Notes: generated by a model not told the origin, from the sequence alone. DNA of 53,969 bases from CAYRUP01 sp964578975 (GCA_964578975.1 CAZOFA010000003.1:1-53969), one strand, 5' to 3'; positions 43,113-51,472 are shown, numbered from the stretch's first letter. A program made the numbers and translations.

Positions 43113-43142
43113 TTCTTTTTTGTACTAAAATTGTGCTATAAT
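43113..43142 (+). promoter_or_regulatory. Candidate extended -10 promoter of the 43193 gene
   Basis: TGCTATAAT (TATAAT at 43137-43142 with an upstream TG) is a strong extended -10. The -35 (TTCTTT, 43113-43118, 18-base spacer) is weak. It directs transcription towards the small gene at 43193. Confidence 0.6.
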
Positions 43143-43192
43143 TCAAGGGTGAGTTTAGTAATCCAGCTGATCCTTTCTCGGAGGATAACGAT

Positions 43193-43381
43193 ATGGTCAA
43201 CGACAAAAAAGCCGCATTAATAAACGAATTGCTTAAGAGAGCTGATGCGTTACGTCACAGAGCGGATGAAATAGCCACTGTGTGTAAGCAAGCTCAAACT
43301 GATGAAGATATGACGGTAGAAGAATTGGAAAAAAGAGTTTCGAAGAGTGGAGGTTGGGTTGACGGTATCTCTTCATTTTAA
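43193..43381 (+). CDS. Small hypothetical helical protein
   Basis: The 62-residue product (MVNDKKAALINELLKRADAL...) is charged and probably forms one or two amphipathic helices or a coiled coil. It has one cysteine and no membrane segment. Support for it being real: a good GGAGG seven bases before the ATG, a strong extended -10 upstream, and no overlap with a larger gene. The stop overlaps the stop of the convergent YqhA-like gene in the shared TTAA. I do not recognise a family. Confidence 0.65.
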   Translation: MVNDKKAALINELLKRADALRHRADEIATVCKQAQTDEDMTVEELEKRVSKSGGWVDGISSF

Positions 43382-43917
43382 ACGGAGAGGTTACGCGAGG
43401 CCACTGATCTAGGATGGGATGTTTTTGACAAAATAACATTCGTGTACGCTACCACAATCGCAGAAACCACTAAGGTTAGATGAATCAGCACTTGCCACAT
43501 GATCGCATCATTGGTTTGCTTAGAGGGATCGATGAATGTTCTTAATAAGTGAATTGATGAAATACCGATTAACGCCAGCGCGAGTTTAACTTTCATCGAA
43601 CCCGCATTCACTTCATCCAGCCATTCGGGTCGTTCAGGATCATTTTGTAGGCGAAGCGGCGAGACGAATGTTTCATAGCCGCCGATGATCACCATAATTA
43701 ACAAATTTGCGATCATCACCACGTCAATCAAATCAAGCACGCCGAGCATGATGCGTACGTCATCGAAATAAGTGATATGAGAAACAAGCTTCGCGAGTTC
43801 GACGAGGAAACGAATCGCATAAGCGCCGAGAATAACAATCAAGCCTAAATACAAGGGTGCTTGTAACCAACGACCCATGAAGATAACTTTCGTTAAGGCG
43901 TATTTCGTTGAATTCAT
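43378..43917 (-). CDS. YqhA/UPF0114 family membrane protein
   Basis: The 179-residue product has three or four hydrophobic segments (about 17-40, 60-85, 105-125, 140-165). It carries the family segments GRWLQAPLYLGLIVILGAY, DLIDVVMIANLLIMVIIGGYETFVSPL and GSMKVKLALALIGISSIHLLRTFID. The family role is not established. The start 43917 has GGGAGA five bases upstream; the longer ATG at 43941 is less likely. It lies within the block between ruvC and ruvA, divergent from ruvA. Confidence 0.9.
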   Translation of the reverse strand: MNSTKYALTKVIFMGRWLQAPLYLGLIVILGAYAIRFLVELAKLVSHITYFDDVRIMLGVLDLIDVVMIANLLIMVIIGGYETFVSPLRLQNDPERPEWLDEVNAGSMKVKLALALIGISSIHLLRTFIDPSKQTNDAIMWQVLIHLTLVVSAIVVAYTNVILSKTSHPRSVASRNLSV

Positions 43918-44007
43918 CTGCGTCTCCCATTTTTTAATCATTGTACGTCGAGATTGAATTGTTGTTCAATGGTTAAGTAGAATGAGGCAAAACTTAAGGA
44001 TTAAAAT

Positions 44008-44604
44008 ATGATAGGACAATTAAGCGGAATCCTCTTAGAAAAACAACCTCCCGAACTTTTACTCAATGTGAATCAAGTCGGCTATGAAATCCACGCGCCG
44101 ATGAGCACATTTTATCGCTTACCTGATATCGGACAAGAAATCACCTTATTTACTCATCTTGCAGTGCGCGAAGATGCGCATACCTTGTATGGTTTTTATA
44201 CCCGCGCAGAACGATTATTGTTTCGTACGTTATTAAAAGTAAATGGCGTTGGCCCTCGTCTTGCCCTCACTGTTTTATCGAGCATTGAGCCAGATGAATT
44301 TGTGCAATGTGTGGCGCATCAAGATACCGCGAGTTTAGTGCGTCTGCCGGGCATTGGGAAAAAAACGGCAGAACGTTTGATTATTGAAATGCGTGATAAA
44401 TTATCAGCATGGCAAACACATTCGCCGGTGGAGATTCCGTCGGCCGCGCGCAGCACGCGCAATCAACTGGTGCAAGATGCCGTGTCAGCGTTAATCGCAT
44501 TAGGTTATAAGCCACAAGAAGCAAGTCGTGCCGTGAGCAAAGTGGATGATGGTGCCTTGAGCAGTGAAGAAATCATTCGTAAAGCATTGAAGGAGATAGC
44601 GTGA
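44008..44604 (+). CDS. ruvA: Holliday junction DNA helicase subunit RuvA
   Basis: RuvA binds the Holliday junction and loads RuvB. The 198-residue product has domain I with the OB-fold (MIGQLSGILLEKQPPELLLNVNQVGYEIHAP), two helix-hairpin-helix motifs (LLKVNGVGPRLALTVLS and LVRLPGIGKKTAERLIIEM), and a C-terminal UBA-like domain (DAVSALIALGYKPQEASRAVSKV). Its TGA overlaps the ruvB ATG. It heads the run ruvA-ruvB-ybgC-tolQRA. Confidence 0.97.
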   Translation: MIGQLSGILLEKQPPELLLNVNQVGYEIHAPMSTFYRLPDIGQEITLFTHLAVREDAHTLYGFYTRAERLLFRTLLKVNGVGPRLALTVLSSIEPDEFVQCVAHQDTASLVRLPGIGKKTAERLIIEMRDKLSAWQTHSPVEIPSAARSTRNQLVQDAVSALIALGYKPQEASRAVSKVDDGALSSEEIIRKALKEIA

Positions 44605-45653
44605 TGGAAGAATCGGATCGTATGATTTCTGCAGAACAAAAAGAAAATGATCCCCTTGATCGCGCGATTCGACCGAAATCGCTCGGCGATTACATCGGAC
44701 AACCTGCGGTACGTGCACAAATGGAAATTTTTATTCAAGCGGCGCGTGCGCGCAACGATGCATTAGACCATGTTTTAATTTTTGGTCCACCGGGATTGGG
44801 CAAAACGACACTGGCGCATATTGTGGCACATGAAATGGGTGTTGGATTGCGTCAAACCTCAGGGCCTGTACTTGAGCGACCGGGTGATGTCGCGGCGTTA
44901 TTAACAAATTTGCAAGAACGCGATGTACTTTTTATCGATGAAATTCATCGCTTAAGTCCGATCGTGGAAGAAGTGTTGTATCCGGCGATGGAAGATTATC
45001 AATTGGATATTATGATTGGTGAAGGACCTGCGGCGCGTTCGATCAAATTAGATCTTCCACCGTTTACTTTAATTGGCGCGACCACACGCGCAGGACTGTT
45101 GACGTCACCGTTACGCGATCGCTTTGGGATTGTGCAGCGTTTAGAATTTTATCCCACGGCTGAGTTGACACAAATTGTCACGCGTTCAGCGAATATACTC
45201 GGTGTAAAAATCGAGGCCGCGGGTGCGGAAGAAATTGCAAAACGCGCGCGCGGTACACCGCGTATTGCCAATCGTTTGTTACGCCGTGTGCGTGATTATG
45301 CTGAAGTGAAATCCAACGGCATTATTTCGCGAGAAATTGTGGAAAAAGCGCTGGATTTGCTGGATGTCGATCAACAAGGGTTTGATATGATGGATCGCAA
45401 ACTGTTATTAGCATTGATTGATAAATTTAGCGGTGGGCCGGTGGGGATCGATAGTTTGGCGGCCGCATTGTCTGAAGAACGCGGCACCATTGAAGATGTG
45501 ATTGAACCTTTTTTAATTCAACAAGGATTTGTGATGCGCACACCGCGTGGTCGTGTGGCAACGCGTCATGCGTATGTCTATTTTGGTTTTCCCGTGCCGG
45601 AAAAAATTGTGCAACAGAAAAATTTAAATTTTTTTGAAGAAATCGATTCATGA
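44604..45653 (+). CDS. ruvB: Holliday junction branch-migration ATPase RuvB
   Basis: This AAA+ ATPase of 349 residues has RPKSLGDYIGQ at the start, Walker A GPPGLGKTTLAH, Walker B LFIDEIHRLS, sensor I ATTRAG, and the winged-helix end (EPFLIQQGFVMRTPRGRVAT, then YVYFG). ATG 44604 overlaps the ruvA stop; a GTG at 44601 is also in frame, and AAGGAG at 44590-44595 fits both. Its TGA overlaps the ybgC ATG (ATGA). Confidence 0.97.
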   Translation: MEESDRMISAEQKENDPLDRAIRPKSLGDYIGQPAVRAQMEIFIQAARARNDALDHVLIFGPPGLGKTTLAHIVAHEMGVGLRQTSGPVLERPGDVAALLTNLQERDVLFIDEIHRLSPIVEEVLYPAMEDYQLDIMIGEGPAARSIKLDLPPFTLIGATTRAGLLTSPLRDRFGIVQRLEFYPTAELTQIVTRSANILGVKIEAAGAEEIAKRARGTPRIANRLLRRVRDYAEVKSNGIISREIVEKALDLLDVDQQGFDMMDRKLLLALIDKFSGGPVGIDSLAAALSEERGTIEDVIEPFLIQQGFVMRTPRGRVATRHAYVYFGFPVPEKIVQQKNLNFFEEIDS

Positions 45654-46063
45654 GCGAACATATTTTTCCGTTACGTGTTTATATTGAAGATACGGATATG
45701 GTAGGCATCGTTTATCATGCCAATTATTTGAATTATTTTGAACGCGCGCGTTCTGAATGGGCCGAGGAATTGGGTTGGGGGCTTGAATGGCAAAAAGCAC
45801 AGGGAATTTATTTTAGCGTGCATTCTGCTAACATTCATTTTCTCAAACCGACCCGCGCCCATCAACACGTAGAAGTCGTGACGCGTGTCATTGAGGTGCG
45901 TCCGGCTAGCTTTTTATATGCCCAGCATTTGCGCTCGAGAGATGCAAACGCTACTATGTTATGCAGGGCAGAGATTAAAATAGCATGTATCGATCAACAC
46001 ATGCGTCCGAAAGCGCTGCCGGACAATTTGCAAACTGTATTAAACGAGATAACGGAGAACTAA
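45650..46063 (+). CDS. ybgC: YbgC acyl-CoA thioesterase of the Tol-Pal cluster
   Basis: This hotdog-fold thioesterase of 137 residues has VYIEDTDMVGIVYHANYLNYFERARSEW, the 4-hydroxybenzoyl-CoA thioesterase-type motif with the catalytic Asp and the YHANY loop. YbgC is the usual first gene of the tol-pal cluster, and tolQ follows directly. Its link to Tol function is not settled. Confidence 0.94.
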   Translation: MSEHIFPLRVYIEDTDMVGIVYHANYLNYFERARSEWAEELGWGLEWQKAQGIYFSVHSANIHFLKPTRAHQHVEVVTRVIEVRPASFLYAQHLRSRDANATMLCRAEIKIACIDQHMRPKALPDNLQTVLNEITEN

Positions 46064-46774
46064 ATGGTGACGATGGATTCTTCTTTATGGACATATTTTA
46101 TCAATGCCAGCTTCTTGGTGAAGTTGGTGATGGTGTTGTTGATTGGGGCCTCGGTGTTGTCTTGGACTTATATCATGCAACGGAGTATTTACTTAAAAGC
46201 AGCGCGTAAAGCGACCACTGAATTTGAGAATGCATTTTGGTCAGGGGGTGATTTATCCAAGTTGTATGCGGATAGCAAACACAACCCGAATGCAGAGGGC
46301 ATGGAAGCAATTTTTCAGGCCGGCTTTAAAGAATTTTTGCGCGTGCATAAACAACCCGGGATGACAGCCGAGATGATGTTAGGCAGTGCACGACGCGCCA
46401 TGAATGTCGCGCAAGTGCGTGAACAAGATAAAATGGAAATTCATTTACCGACGCTTGCGACCGTCGGTTCAACCAGTCCATTCGTCGGAATTTTTGGCAC
46501 GGTGTGCGGCATCATGTTGACGTTTCGCACGTTAGCGCATGTGCAACAAGCCACTATTTCGATGGTAGCCCCAGGAATTGCAGAAGCATTAATTGCAACC
46601 GCGATGGGTTTATTTGCCGCGATTCCGGCTGTCGTCGCTTACAATCGTTTTACCACGGATATTAATCGCCTGCTCAATCGATTTGATGTTTTCCAAGAAG
46701 AATTTTCCAATATTTTGTTTAGGCAAGCACAACTTTCTCTGCACAAAATAGAAGGAGAGGTGATTACGGCATGA
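46064..46774 (+). CDS. tolQ: Tol-Pal system protein TolQ
   Basis: TolQ, with TolR, forms the proton channel that drives TolA. The 236-residue product has three transmembrane helices: about 8-32 (YFINASFLVKLVMVLLIGASVLSW), 135-160 (LATVGSTSPFVGIFGTVCGIMLTF) and 170-195 (MVAPGIAEALIATAMGLFAAIPAVVAYN), the MotA/TolQ/ExbB pattern. ATG 46064 has GGAGA upstream. Its stop overlaps the tolR start. Confidence 0.96.
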   Translation: MVTMDSSLWTYFINASFLVKLVMVLLIGASVLSWTYIMQRSIYLKAARKATTEFENAFWSGGDLSKLYADSKHNPNAEGMEAIFQAGFKEFLRVHKQPGMTAEMMLGSARRAMNVAQVREQDKMEIHLPTLATVGSTSPFVGIFGTVCGIMLTFRTLAHVQQATISMVAPGIAEALIATAMGLFAAIPAVVAYNRFTTDINRLLNRFDVFQEEFSNILFRQAQLSLHKIEGEVITA

Positions 46775-47232
46775 TAACGATTACTCCGCGTCAAAAATCG
46801 CGTCGACCTATGGCTGAAATCAATTTAATTCCGTTTATTGATGTGATGTTAGTGTTGTTGGTTATTTTTATGATCACGACACCGCTGTTGACTCAAGGGA
46901 TTAAAATTGATTTACCGCAAACAGAAACCAAAGCCGTTCCACCGGATCAAAAAGAACCGTTGATTGTGACAGTGGATTCGACTGGTAATTTTTATCTGAA
47001 TATTTCAAGCAAACCGAATCAGCCCGTGACACCAAAAGTGTTAAGCAATTTAGTTGCGTCGCAATTATCGGGCGAAGTGGCGTCAGAACAACAACGCCCC
47101 GTCTTGGTGCGCGGTGATAAAAATGCAAATTACGGAAAAGTGGTTGAAGCCATGGTGTTATTACAACAGGCCGGAGCGAAAAGTGTTGGTTTAATTACAC
47201 AAAAGCCATCTCAATCTGACTCAACAGGCTAG
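46771..47232 (+). CDS. tolR: Tol-Pal system protein TolR
   Basis: The 153-residue product has one transmembrane helix (INLIPFIDVMLVLLVIFMITTP) with the conserved proton-carrying aspartate D24 and an ExbD/TolR periplasmic domain (about 55-140). AAGGAGAGG precedes the ATG, and the start overlaps the tolQ stop. It is followed by tolA after three bases. Confidence 0.96.
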   Translation: MITITPRQKSRRPMAEINLIPFIDVMLVLLVIFMITTPLLTQGIKIDLPQTETKAVPPDQKEPLIVTVDSTGNFYLNISSKPNQPVTPKVLSNLVASQLSGEVASEQQRPVLVRGDKNANYGKVVEAMVLLQQAGAKSVGLITQKPSQSDSTG

Positions 47233-47235
47233 CAT

Positions 47236-48066
47236 ATGAAAGCCGCAGGGCGAGAAATTTATTCAAAACCATTTTTTTTCTCATTGCTGCTGCATCTCGT
47301 GGTGTTCATTGTGTTAGTCGCGAGTTTTGATTTTAATTCCACAATGCCAGTGTTACAAAATTCCGATCAAAATACAGAAATTATTAATGCGATGGTGATG
47401 AATGCACCTTCCGTTAAAAGTAACCTTGCGCCGATTCCGCAGCATGTTGTGCCGCGTCATGTGGTTGCAAAACCTTCGCCCCCAGAAAAATCACCAGAAA
47501 AACCGGTTGTCACGCAAATAAAAAAACAAGCGATTGCGATATCGGATAAAAAACAAAATAAAATTAATCAAGATAAAATCGCACAACAAATGTTACAAGA
47601 TATTAAAAAACAAGCGAAGCATGAGAAAAAAATAAAACAAAAAGCCTTAGCTGCGGCATTTGAAAAAGAAATGAAACAAATGACAGCGAAATCGATTCAG
47701 CGTCAATTATTGCAAGAACAAAAAAATATTGCAGGTGCGCGTGCACAGAAAGTGCGCGGAGAGGTGGATAAGTATAAGGCGCTTATTTTGCAAGTGATTA
47801 GTCAAAATTGGTTGGTGCCCAGTTCGGTTGATAAAAAATTATATGCACAGTTGTTGGTTCGTGTGGCACCGGGGGGTGTGGTGCTGGAAGTGCAAGTGAT
47901 TAAAAGTAGTGGGGATGACAGCCTAGATCGGTCAGCGCGTGCGGCGATATTTAAATCCTCACCGTTGCCGGTGCCGCCTGATAGAGATGCGTTTGAGCCG
48001 TTTCGGCAATTTGTTTTGAAAGTGAAACCGGAAAATATTTTAAGCGCGGATAGTTGGTCTAGCTAG
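47236..48066 (+). CDS. tolA: TolA-like protein
   Basis: The 276-residue product has an N-terminal anchor helix (about 12-34), with SLLLHLVVFIVLVAS carrying the SHLS-like motif. A Lys/Gln/Ala-rich helical domain follows (about 85-175, KKQAKHEKKIKQKALAAAFEKE), then a C-terminal TonB/TolA domain (about 180-276, LVRVAPGGVVLEVQVIKSSGDDSLDRSARAAI). It is shorter than E. coli TolA (421), mainly in the helical linker. tolB and pal do not follow; a palindromic element and an unrelated GGDEF/EAL gene do. Confidence 0.92.
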   Translation: MKAAGREIYSKPFFFSLLLHLVVFIVLVASFDFNSTMPVLQNSDQNTEIINAMVMNAPSVKSNLAPIPQHVVPRHVVAKPSPPEKSPEKPVVTQIKKQAIAISDKKQNKINQDKIAQQMLQDIKKQAKHEKKIKQKALAAAFEKEMKQMTAKSIQRQLLQEQKNIAGARAQKVRGEVDKYKALILQVISQNWLVPSSVDKKLYAQLLVRVAPGGVVLEVQVIKSSGDDSLDRSARAAIFKSSPLPVPPDRDAFEPFRQFVLKVKPENILSADSWSS

Positions 48067-48085
48067 TTGAGGTTCTGCTATACTT

Positions 48086-48122
48086 GTCATTGCGTCATTG
48101 CTTCGCTGGCGCTCGCAATGAC
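48086..48122. repeat. Hairpin element, CATTGCG family
   Basis: GTCATTGCG (48086-48094) and CGCAATGAC (48114-48122) pair perfectly around a GCTTCGCTGGC-type loop. It lies between tolA and the GGDEF/EAL gene, where tolB would be expected. Confidence 0.82.
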
Positions 48123-48142
48123 GGTTTAACGGAGGATTTACT

Positions 48143-49612
48143 GTGATATTAGCACTAAGTTTACTTGTCATCATCATCGCCCTCGCATTTTATTCACTGC
48201 GATGTTTCTACCAAATCAAAAAAATAAATCAACAATCGCAGGCGTTGCAAGAACAATTAACCAAAGAGCAAGAAAAACAGCGAATCTTAAATGAGGAAGT
48301 GATCGCGCTGCAACAACAAGTTTCTCACGATGTATTAACCGATCCGCTCACCGGCCTTCCGAGTCGCAAAATATTTGAAGATCATTTGGTATTAACGGTG
48401 AATCAAAGTGTGCGTCATCAATTAACATTTAGCGTGATGTTTTTAGATTTAGATGGATTTAAAATTATTAATGATGCATTAGGTTATGATAAAGGCGATC
48501 AGTTATTAAAAGAAATTGCGACGCGTTTAAAAAACTGTGTGCGGCAAGTGGATACGATGAGTCGTTTTGCTGGCGATGAATTTGTTTTTATTTTTTCACA
48601 AATTAACAAAGCAGAAACGGCCGCGTATATCGCGAAACGTTTGCTGGATGCGATCGCAGAACCGTTGATGATTGGCGATCAAGAATTATTTGTCACAGCG
48701 AGTATTGGCATTGCGGTTTTTCCGAATGATGGCAATGATGGAAAAACGTTATTAAAAAATGCGGATATTGCCTTACATCAAGCAAAATTAGAAGGTCATC
48801 ATACGTATCAATTTTTCCGTGAAGAAATGCATGCCCTTAGTCGACGTGAATTATTATTAAGTGCCAGTTTGTGTAACCCCGCAACATTTCATGATTTCAC
48901 GCTATCTTATCGCCCCAGAATCAATGTCGAAACAAAAAAAGTTGTTTGCATGGAAGCGATTTTACATTGGCAACATCCTGAATTTGGCTCTGTGACTTTT
49001 GAAGAATTATCAAAACTCGCCGAAAAAAATAATAGTATTATGGCAATCAATGAATGGATTTTAAAAACGGCATGTCATGATTTGTTGCAATGGCGCGAAA
49101 ATGGTTTTCAGCTGCAAGAAATTGCCATGCCTATTTCATTAAAACAATTTGAAAATTCGCATTTTATCCAAAAAATTTCAAACATGTTGCAAGACACGCA
49201 TTTAGATGCAGGTAATTTGATTTTTGAAGTGTTAGAATCCTCATTGTTAACAAAAATTGAATTAGTCGAAAAAATGTTGCATATGGTGAAACGATTAGGC
49301 GTAAAAATTGCGATTAATAATTTCAGTGCAAGCCAATTGCAATTGCAACAATTGCGTCATCTTGCCATTGATATTTTCAAAATCGATCACGCGCTGGTGT
49401 TTGATATTACCACTAATAAAGAAAGTGAAGCGATTGTCAAAACGATTATTGCGCTGGCGAATAGTTTGCAATTAGTGGTGGTGGCAGATGGCATTGAAGA
49501 TGTCACGCAAAAAAATGCATTGCTTGCGTTAGGTTGTAAGATTATGCAAGGCGATTTATTTAGTCGTGAAGTTTCAGCGCGTGAGTTTACTGCGGAAGCG
49601 CTTCATTGGTAA
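48143..49612 (+). CDS. GGDEF/EAL protein with a degenerate EAL domain
   Basis: The 489-residue product has an N-terminal helix (about 2-20), a coiled coil (25-62, QQSQALQEQLTKEQEKQRIL), a GGDEF domain (about 63-225) and an EAL domain (about 240-489). GGDEF reads RFAGDEF (143-147): the D and E are kept and the first Gly is Ala. EAL reads MEAILHW. Key phosphodiesterase positions are changed: NLS-x-x-Q became PISLKQF, DDFG became NNFS, and AEG became ADG. The EAL domain is therefore probably inactive and may only bind c-di-GMP; GGDEF activity is possible. The start is GTG 48143, with GGAGG seven bases before. The gene stands alone after tolA. Confidence 0.9.
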   Translation: MILALSLLVIIIALAFYSLRCFYQIKKINQQSQALQEQLTKEQEKQRILNEEVIALQQQVSHDVLTDPLTGLPSRKIFEDHLVLTVNQSVRHQLTFSVMFLDLDGFKIINDALGYDKGDQLLKEIATRLKNCVRQVDTMSRFAGDEFVFIFSQINKAETAAYIAKRLLDAIAEPLMIGDQELFVTASIGIAVFPNDGNDGKTLLKNADIALHQAKLEGHHTYQFFREEMHALSRRELLLSASLCNPATFHDFTLSYRPRINVETKKVVCMEAILHWQHPEFGSVTFEELSKLAEKNNSIMAINEWILKTACHDLLQWRENGFQLQEIAMPISLKQFENSHFIQKISNMLQDTHLDAGNLIFEVLESSLLTKIELVEKMLHMVKRLGVKIAINNFSASQLQLQQLRHLAIDIFKIDHALVFDITTNKESEAIVKTIIALANSLQLVVVADGIEDVTQKNALLALGCKIMQGDLFSREVSAREFTAEALHW

Positions 49613-49630
49613 TTTTCTCGAGAATTTTTA

Positions 49631-49659
49631 TTGACAATTATCAGGGCTAGTTTCAGAAT
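49631..49659 (+). promoter_or_regulatory. Candidate sigma70 promoter of the U-box gene
   Basis: TTGACA (49631-49636), a perfect -35, and CAGAAT (49654-49659) are 17 bases apart, 30 bases upstream of the ATG. Confidence 0.55.
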
Positions 49660-49688
49660 CCATCCCTTTTAATACACGGAATTTTTCT

Positions 49689-50912
49689 ATGTCTTTCGTA
49701 AGAGTGTTAAGAAATCTCCTCACTCACTCTGCAGCTTCTGCACTTCTTACTGCTTTGAGTAATGCGCTAGGATCAGGCGTGTTGACGGCTACGAATCATG
49801 AAGGGCATGACGCGGTCGAGTCAATCACCATTTCTATGTCTGGGGCTGCGTTATTAGCAGCTGTGTTAGATCTTACATTCAATTCTTGTTTTAATGACGA
49901 AAGAGATGGTGTAACCGATAATTTTTTACTCAGATTACTGTGGTCTTATGTATTTACTCAACTGCTGGGACCTGTATTGGGTCGATTGATATTTTCTGCA
50001 TCCGACTCTCCAACCATGTCGTTGGCTCAAATTGAAGCTGATGCTGCACTTGGTATGGCGATTTGCATTGTGCCATTTTGTTGTATTGCTGGTTGCATTA
50101 TTAATTACGAACCACCCATGTCTGCTTATCAAAGATTACCAGATGGTCCTTCAACTTTAAGACGACGTTTAGCAGATTGTTATTCAGGCGAGATCGATCC
50201 TGACTATCGCAGCGTTATTAGCAGCGAATTAATGAATGATCCCGTTTCATTAAAAAAGTGCGGTCATAATTTTGATCGAGAAGATCTTCCTGAGATGAAA
50301 GAACGGTGCCAAGGACGTTGTCCTACCTGTCGCGAATCATTTTGCACCACCGATTTTACTGCTCCAACGCCTAATGTACTATTGCGCGGTTTGATAATAA
50401 AATTTGTTGAAGAAAAGGAAAGGTTGAAGAGAGCGGGAGCGGTTGTGGTTGTTGAGGTTCGAGAAGAAAAAATAGCAGAAGAACAAAAAGTATCAGAAGT
50501 CTTGGTAACACTGCCAATCAAAAAAAAGAATGCACAAATATTGCTAGACTTAGGAATTGATTCAAAGTTTGTTGATGCAAAATTTATTTGTCCGTTAACA
50601 AAAAAAATTATGGATAAACCGGTACGTGCAAGTGATGGGCAGGTTTATGAAGAATCTAGCCTGAAAGTCTATATTCACCTTAAGGATCGGAAGAGTGCAC
50701 CGGTAATAAGCCCTGTTACTGGTCAGGTATTAGTAAAAACTGGAAATGCTTGGTATCACAAAGCTCACGATATTGATGGAAGGATAGCGTATTATATGAA
50801 GCATAAACAAACTACCGGGAATCTTGCAAATGGCGGCGTTTTTGGCGCAAGACCAATCGCGGTCTCGGCGTCCACTCACCCTCCGCAGACCAATCGCTTG
50901 ATTTCCGGATGA
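49689..50912 (+). CDS. Membrane protein with two U-box-like domains, candidate E3 ubiquitin ligase effector
   Basis: The 407-residue product has an N-terminal membrane block (hydrophobic segments near 15-33, 46-66, 82-103, 119-139). U-box-like domain 1 (about 171-243) reads ISSELMNDPVSLKKCGHNFDRE, then CPTCRESF and PNVLLRGLIIKFVEE. A charged linker (245-285) follows, then U-box-like domain 2 (about 293-362), FICPLTKKIMDKPVRASDGQVYEESSL, then SPVTGQVL. U-boxes recruit E2 enzymes in eukaryotic ubiquitin transfer; Legionella LubX also has two. Domain 1 retains RING-like Cys/His residues. The membrane block plus two U-boxes is not an arrangement I know. Secretion is inference. Confidence 0.75.
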   Translation: MSFVRVLRNLLTHSAASALLTALSNALGSGVLTATNHEGHDAVESITISMSGAALLAAVLDLTFNSCFNDERDGVTDNFLLRLLWSYVFTQLLGPVLGRLIFSASDSPTMSLAQIEADAALGMAICIVPFCCIAGCIINYEPPMSAYQRLPDGPSTLRRRLADCYSGEIDPDYRSVISSELMNDPVSLKKCGHNFDREDLPEMKERCQGRCPTCRESFCTTDFTAPTPNVLLRGLIIKFVEEKERLKRAGAVVVVEVREEKIAEEQKVSEVLVTLPIKKKNAQILLDLGIDSKFVDAKFICPLTKKIMDKPVRASDGQVYEESSLKVYIHLKDRKSAPVISPVTGQVLVKTGNAWYHKAHDIDGRIAYYMKHKQTTGNLANGGVFGARPIAVSASTHPPQTNRLISG

Positions 50913-50917
50913 ATCGT

Positions 50918-51214
50918 TTAGAAACTTCGCGCGTAATATCTTACATAATGACCTGGAACCCAATACCCGTATTCATAATGAGAGGGAACCCATCTCACAT
51001 AAGAACGTACTGGCGGGCCATAGTCATAATAAGCAACGGGCGGGCCGTAATAAACCGGTGGTGGAGCATAATAGACGGGATAGACCGGCCGACCATAAAA
51101 AGCAGGCCCGCCGAAAAATACACCGACATGCCATCCGTGGGCTGAGGCTTTATTAACACTGGTTACTAACAACAGCGTCAAAATAAAAATTTTTAAGAAT
51201 GAAGTAATACGCAC
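50918..51214 (-). CDS. Small exported Tyr/Pro/Gly-rich protein
   Basis: The 98-residue product has a signal peptide (MRITSFLKIFILTLLLVTSV, cleavage near ASA-HGW). A low-complexity mature part is rich in Tyr, Pro, Gly and Val (YYAPPPVYYGPPVAYY) and ends with a WVPSHYEYGYWVPGHYVRYYARSF tail. The WVPGHY motif is common in small secreted or outer-membrane-associated proteobacterial proteins of unknown role. The start is GTG 51214, with GAGG six bases upstream. It is convergent with the U-box gene, five bases apart. Confidence 0.8.
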   Translation of the reverse strand: MRITSFLKIFILTLLLVTSVNKASAHGWHVGVFFGGPAFYGRPVYPVYYAPPPVYYGPPVAYYDYGPPVRSYVRWVPSHYEYGYWVPGHYVRYYARSF

Positions 51215-51472
51215 AACTATCCTCGGGACACATTCGTTATAAATGAGGCGTAATTATACCTAATTTAGATAATTATTTCATTTGTGAGCAAATACTACAC
51301 AATGTTTAGTATCCCTTCCCGGCGAGGGAAGGTGCCTGAAGGGCGGATGGGGGAATATAACTTCTTAATTTTTAAAAATTTTTTATTTCTATCCCCATCC
51401 TCCGGCTTTTACCCCTGTAAAAAATAAAAAAATTGACAGCCTTAAATTTCTGCTTGAAGAACGAGGAGAAAG
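51215..51472. other. Intergenic region with a palindromic element and the end of a lost antitoxin frame
   Basis: A CCTTCCC / GGGAAGG hairpin lies at about 51315-51333. A GGATGGGGGAATAT stretch (about 51346) is answered by an ATCCCCATCC stretch (about 51391). The segment 51426-51476 reads K-K-I-D-S-L-K-F-L-L-E-E-R-G-E-R-stop and overlaps the toxin ATG, as an antitoxin end would. Nothing else was seen. Confidence 0.5.
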
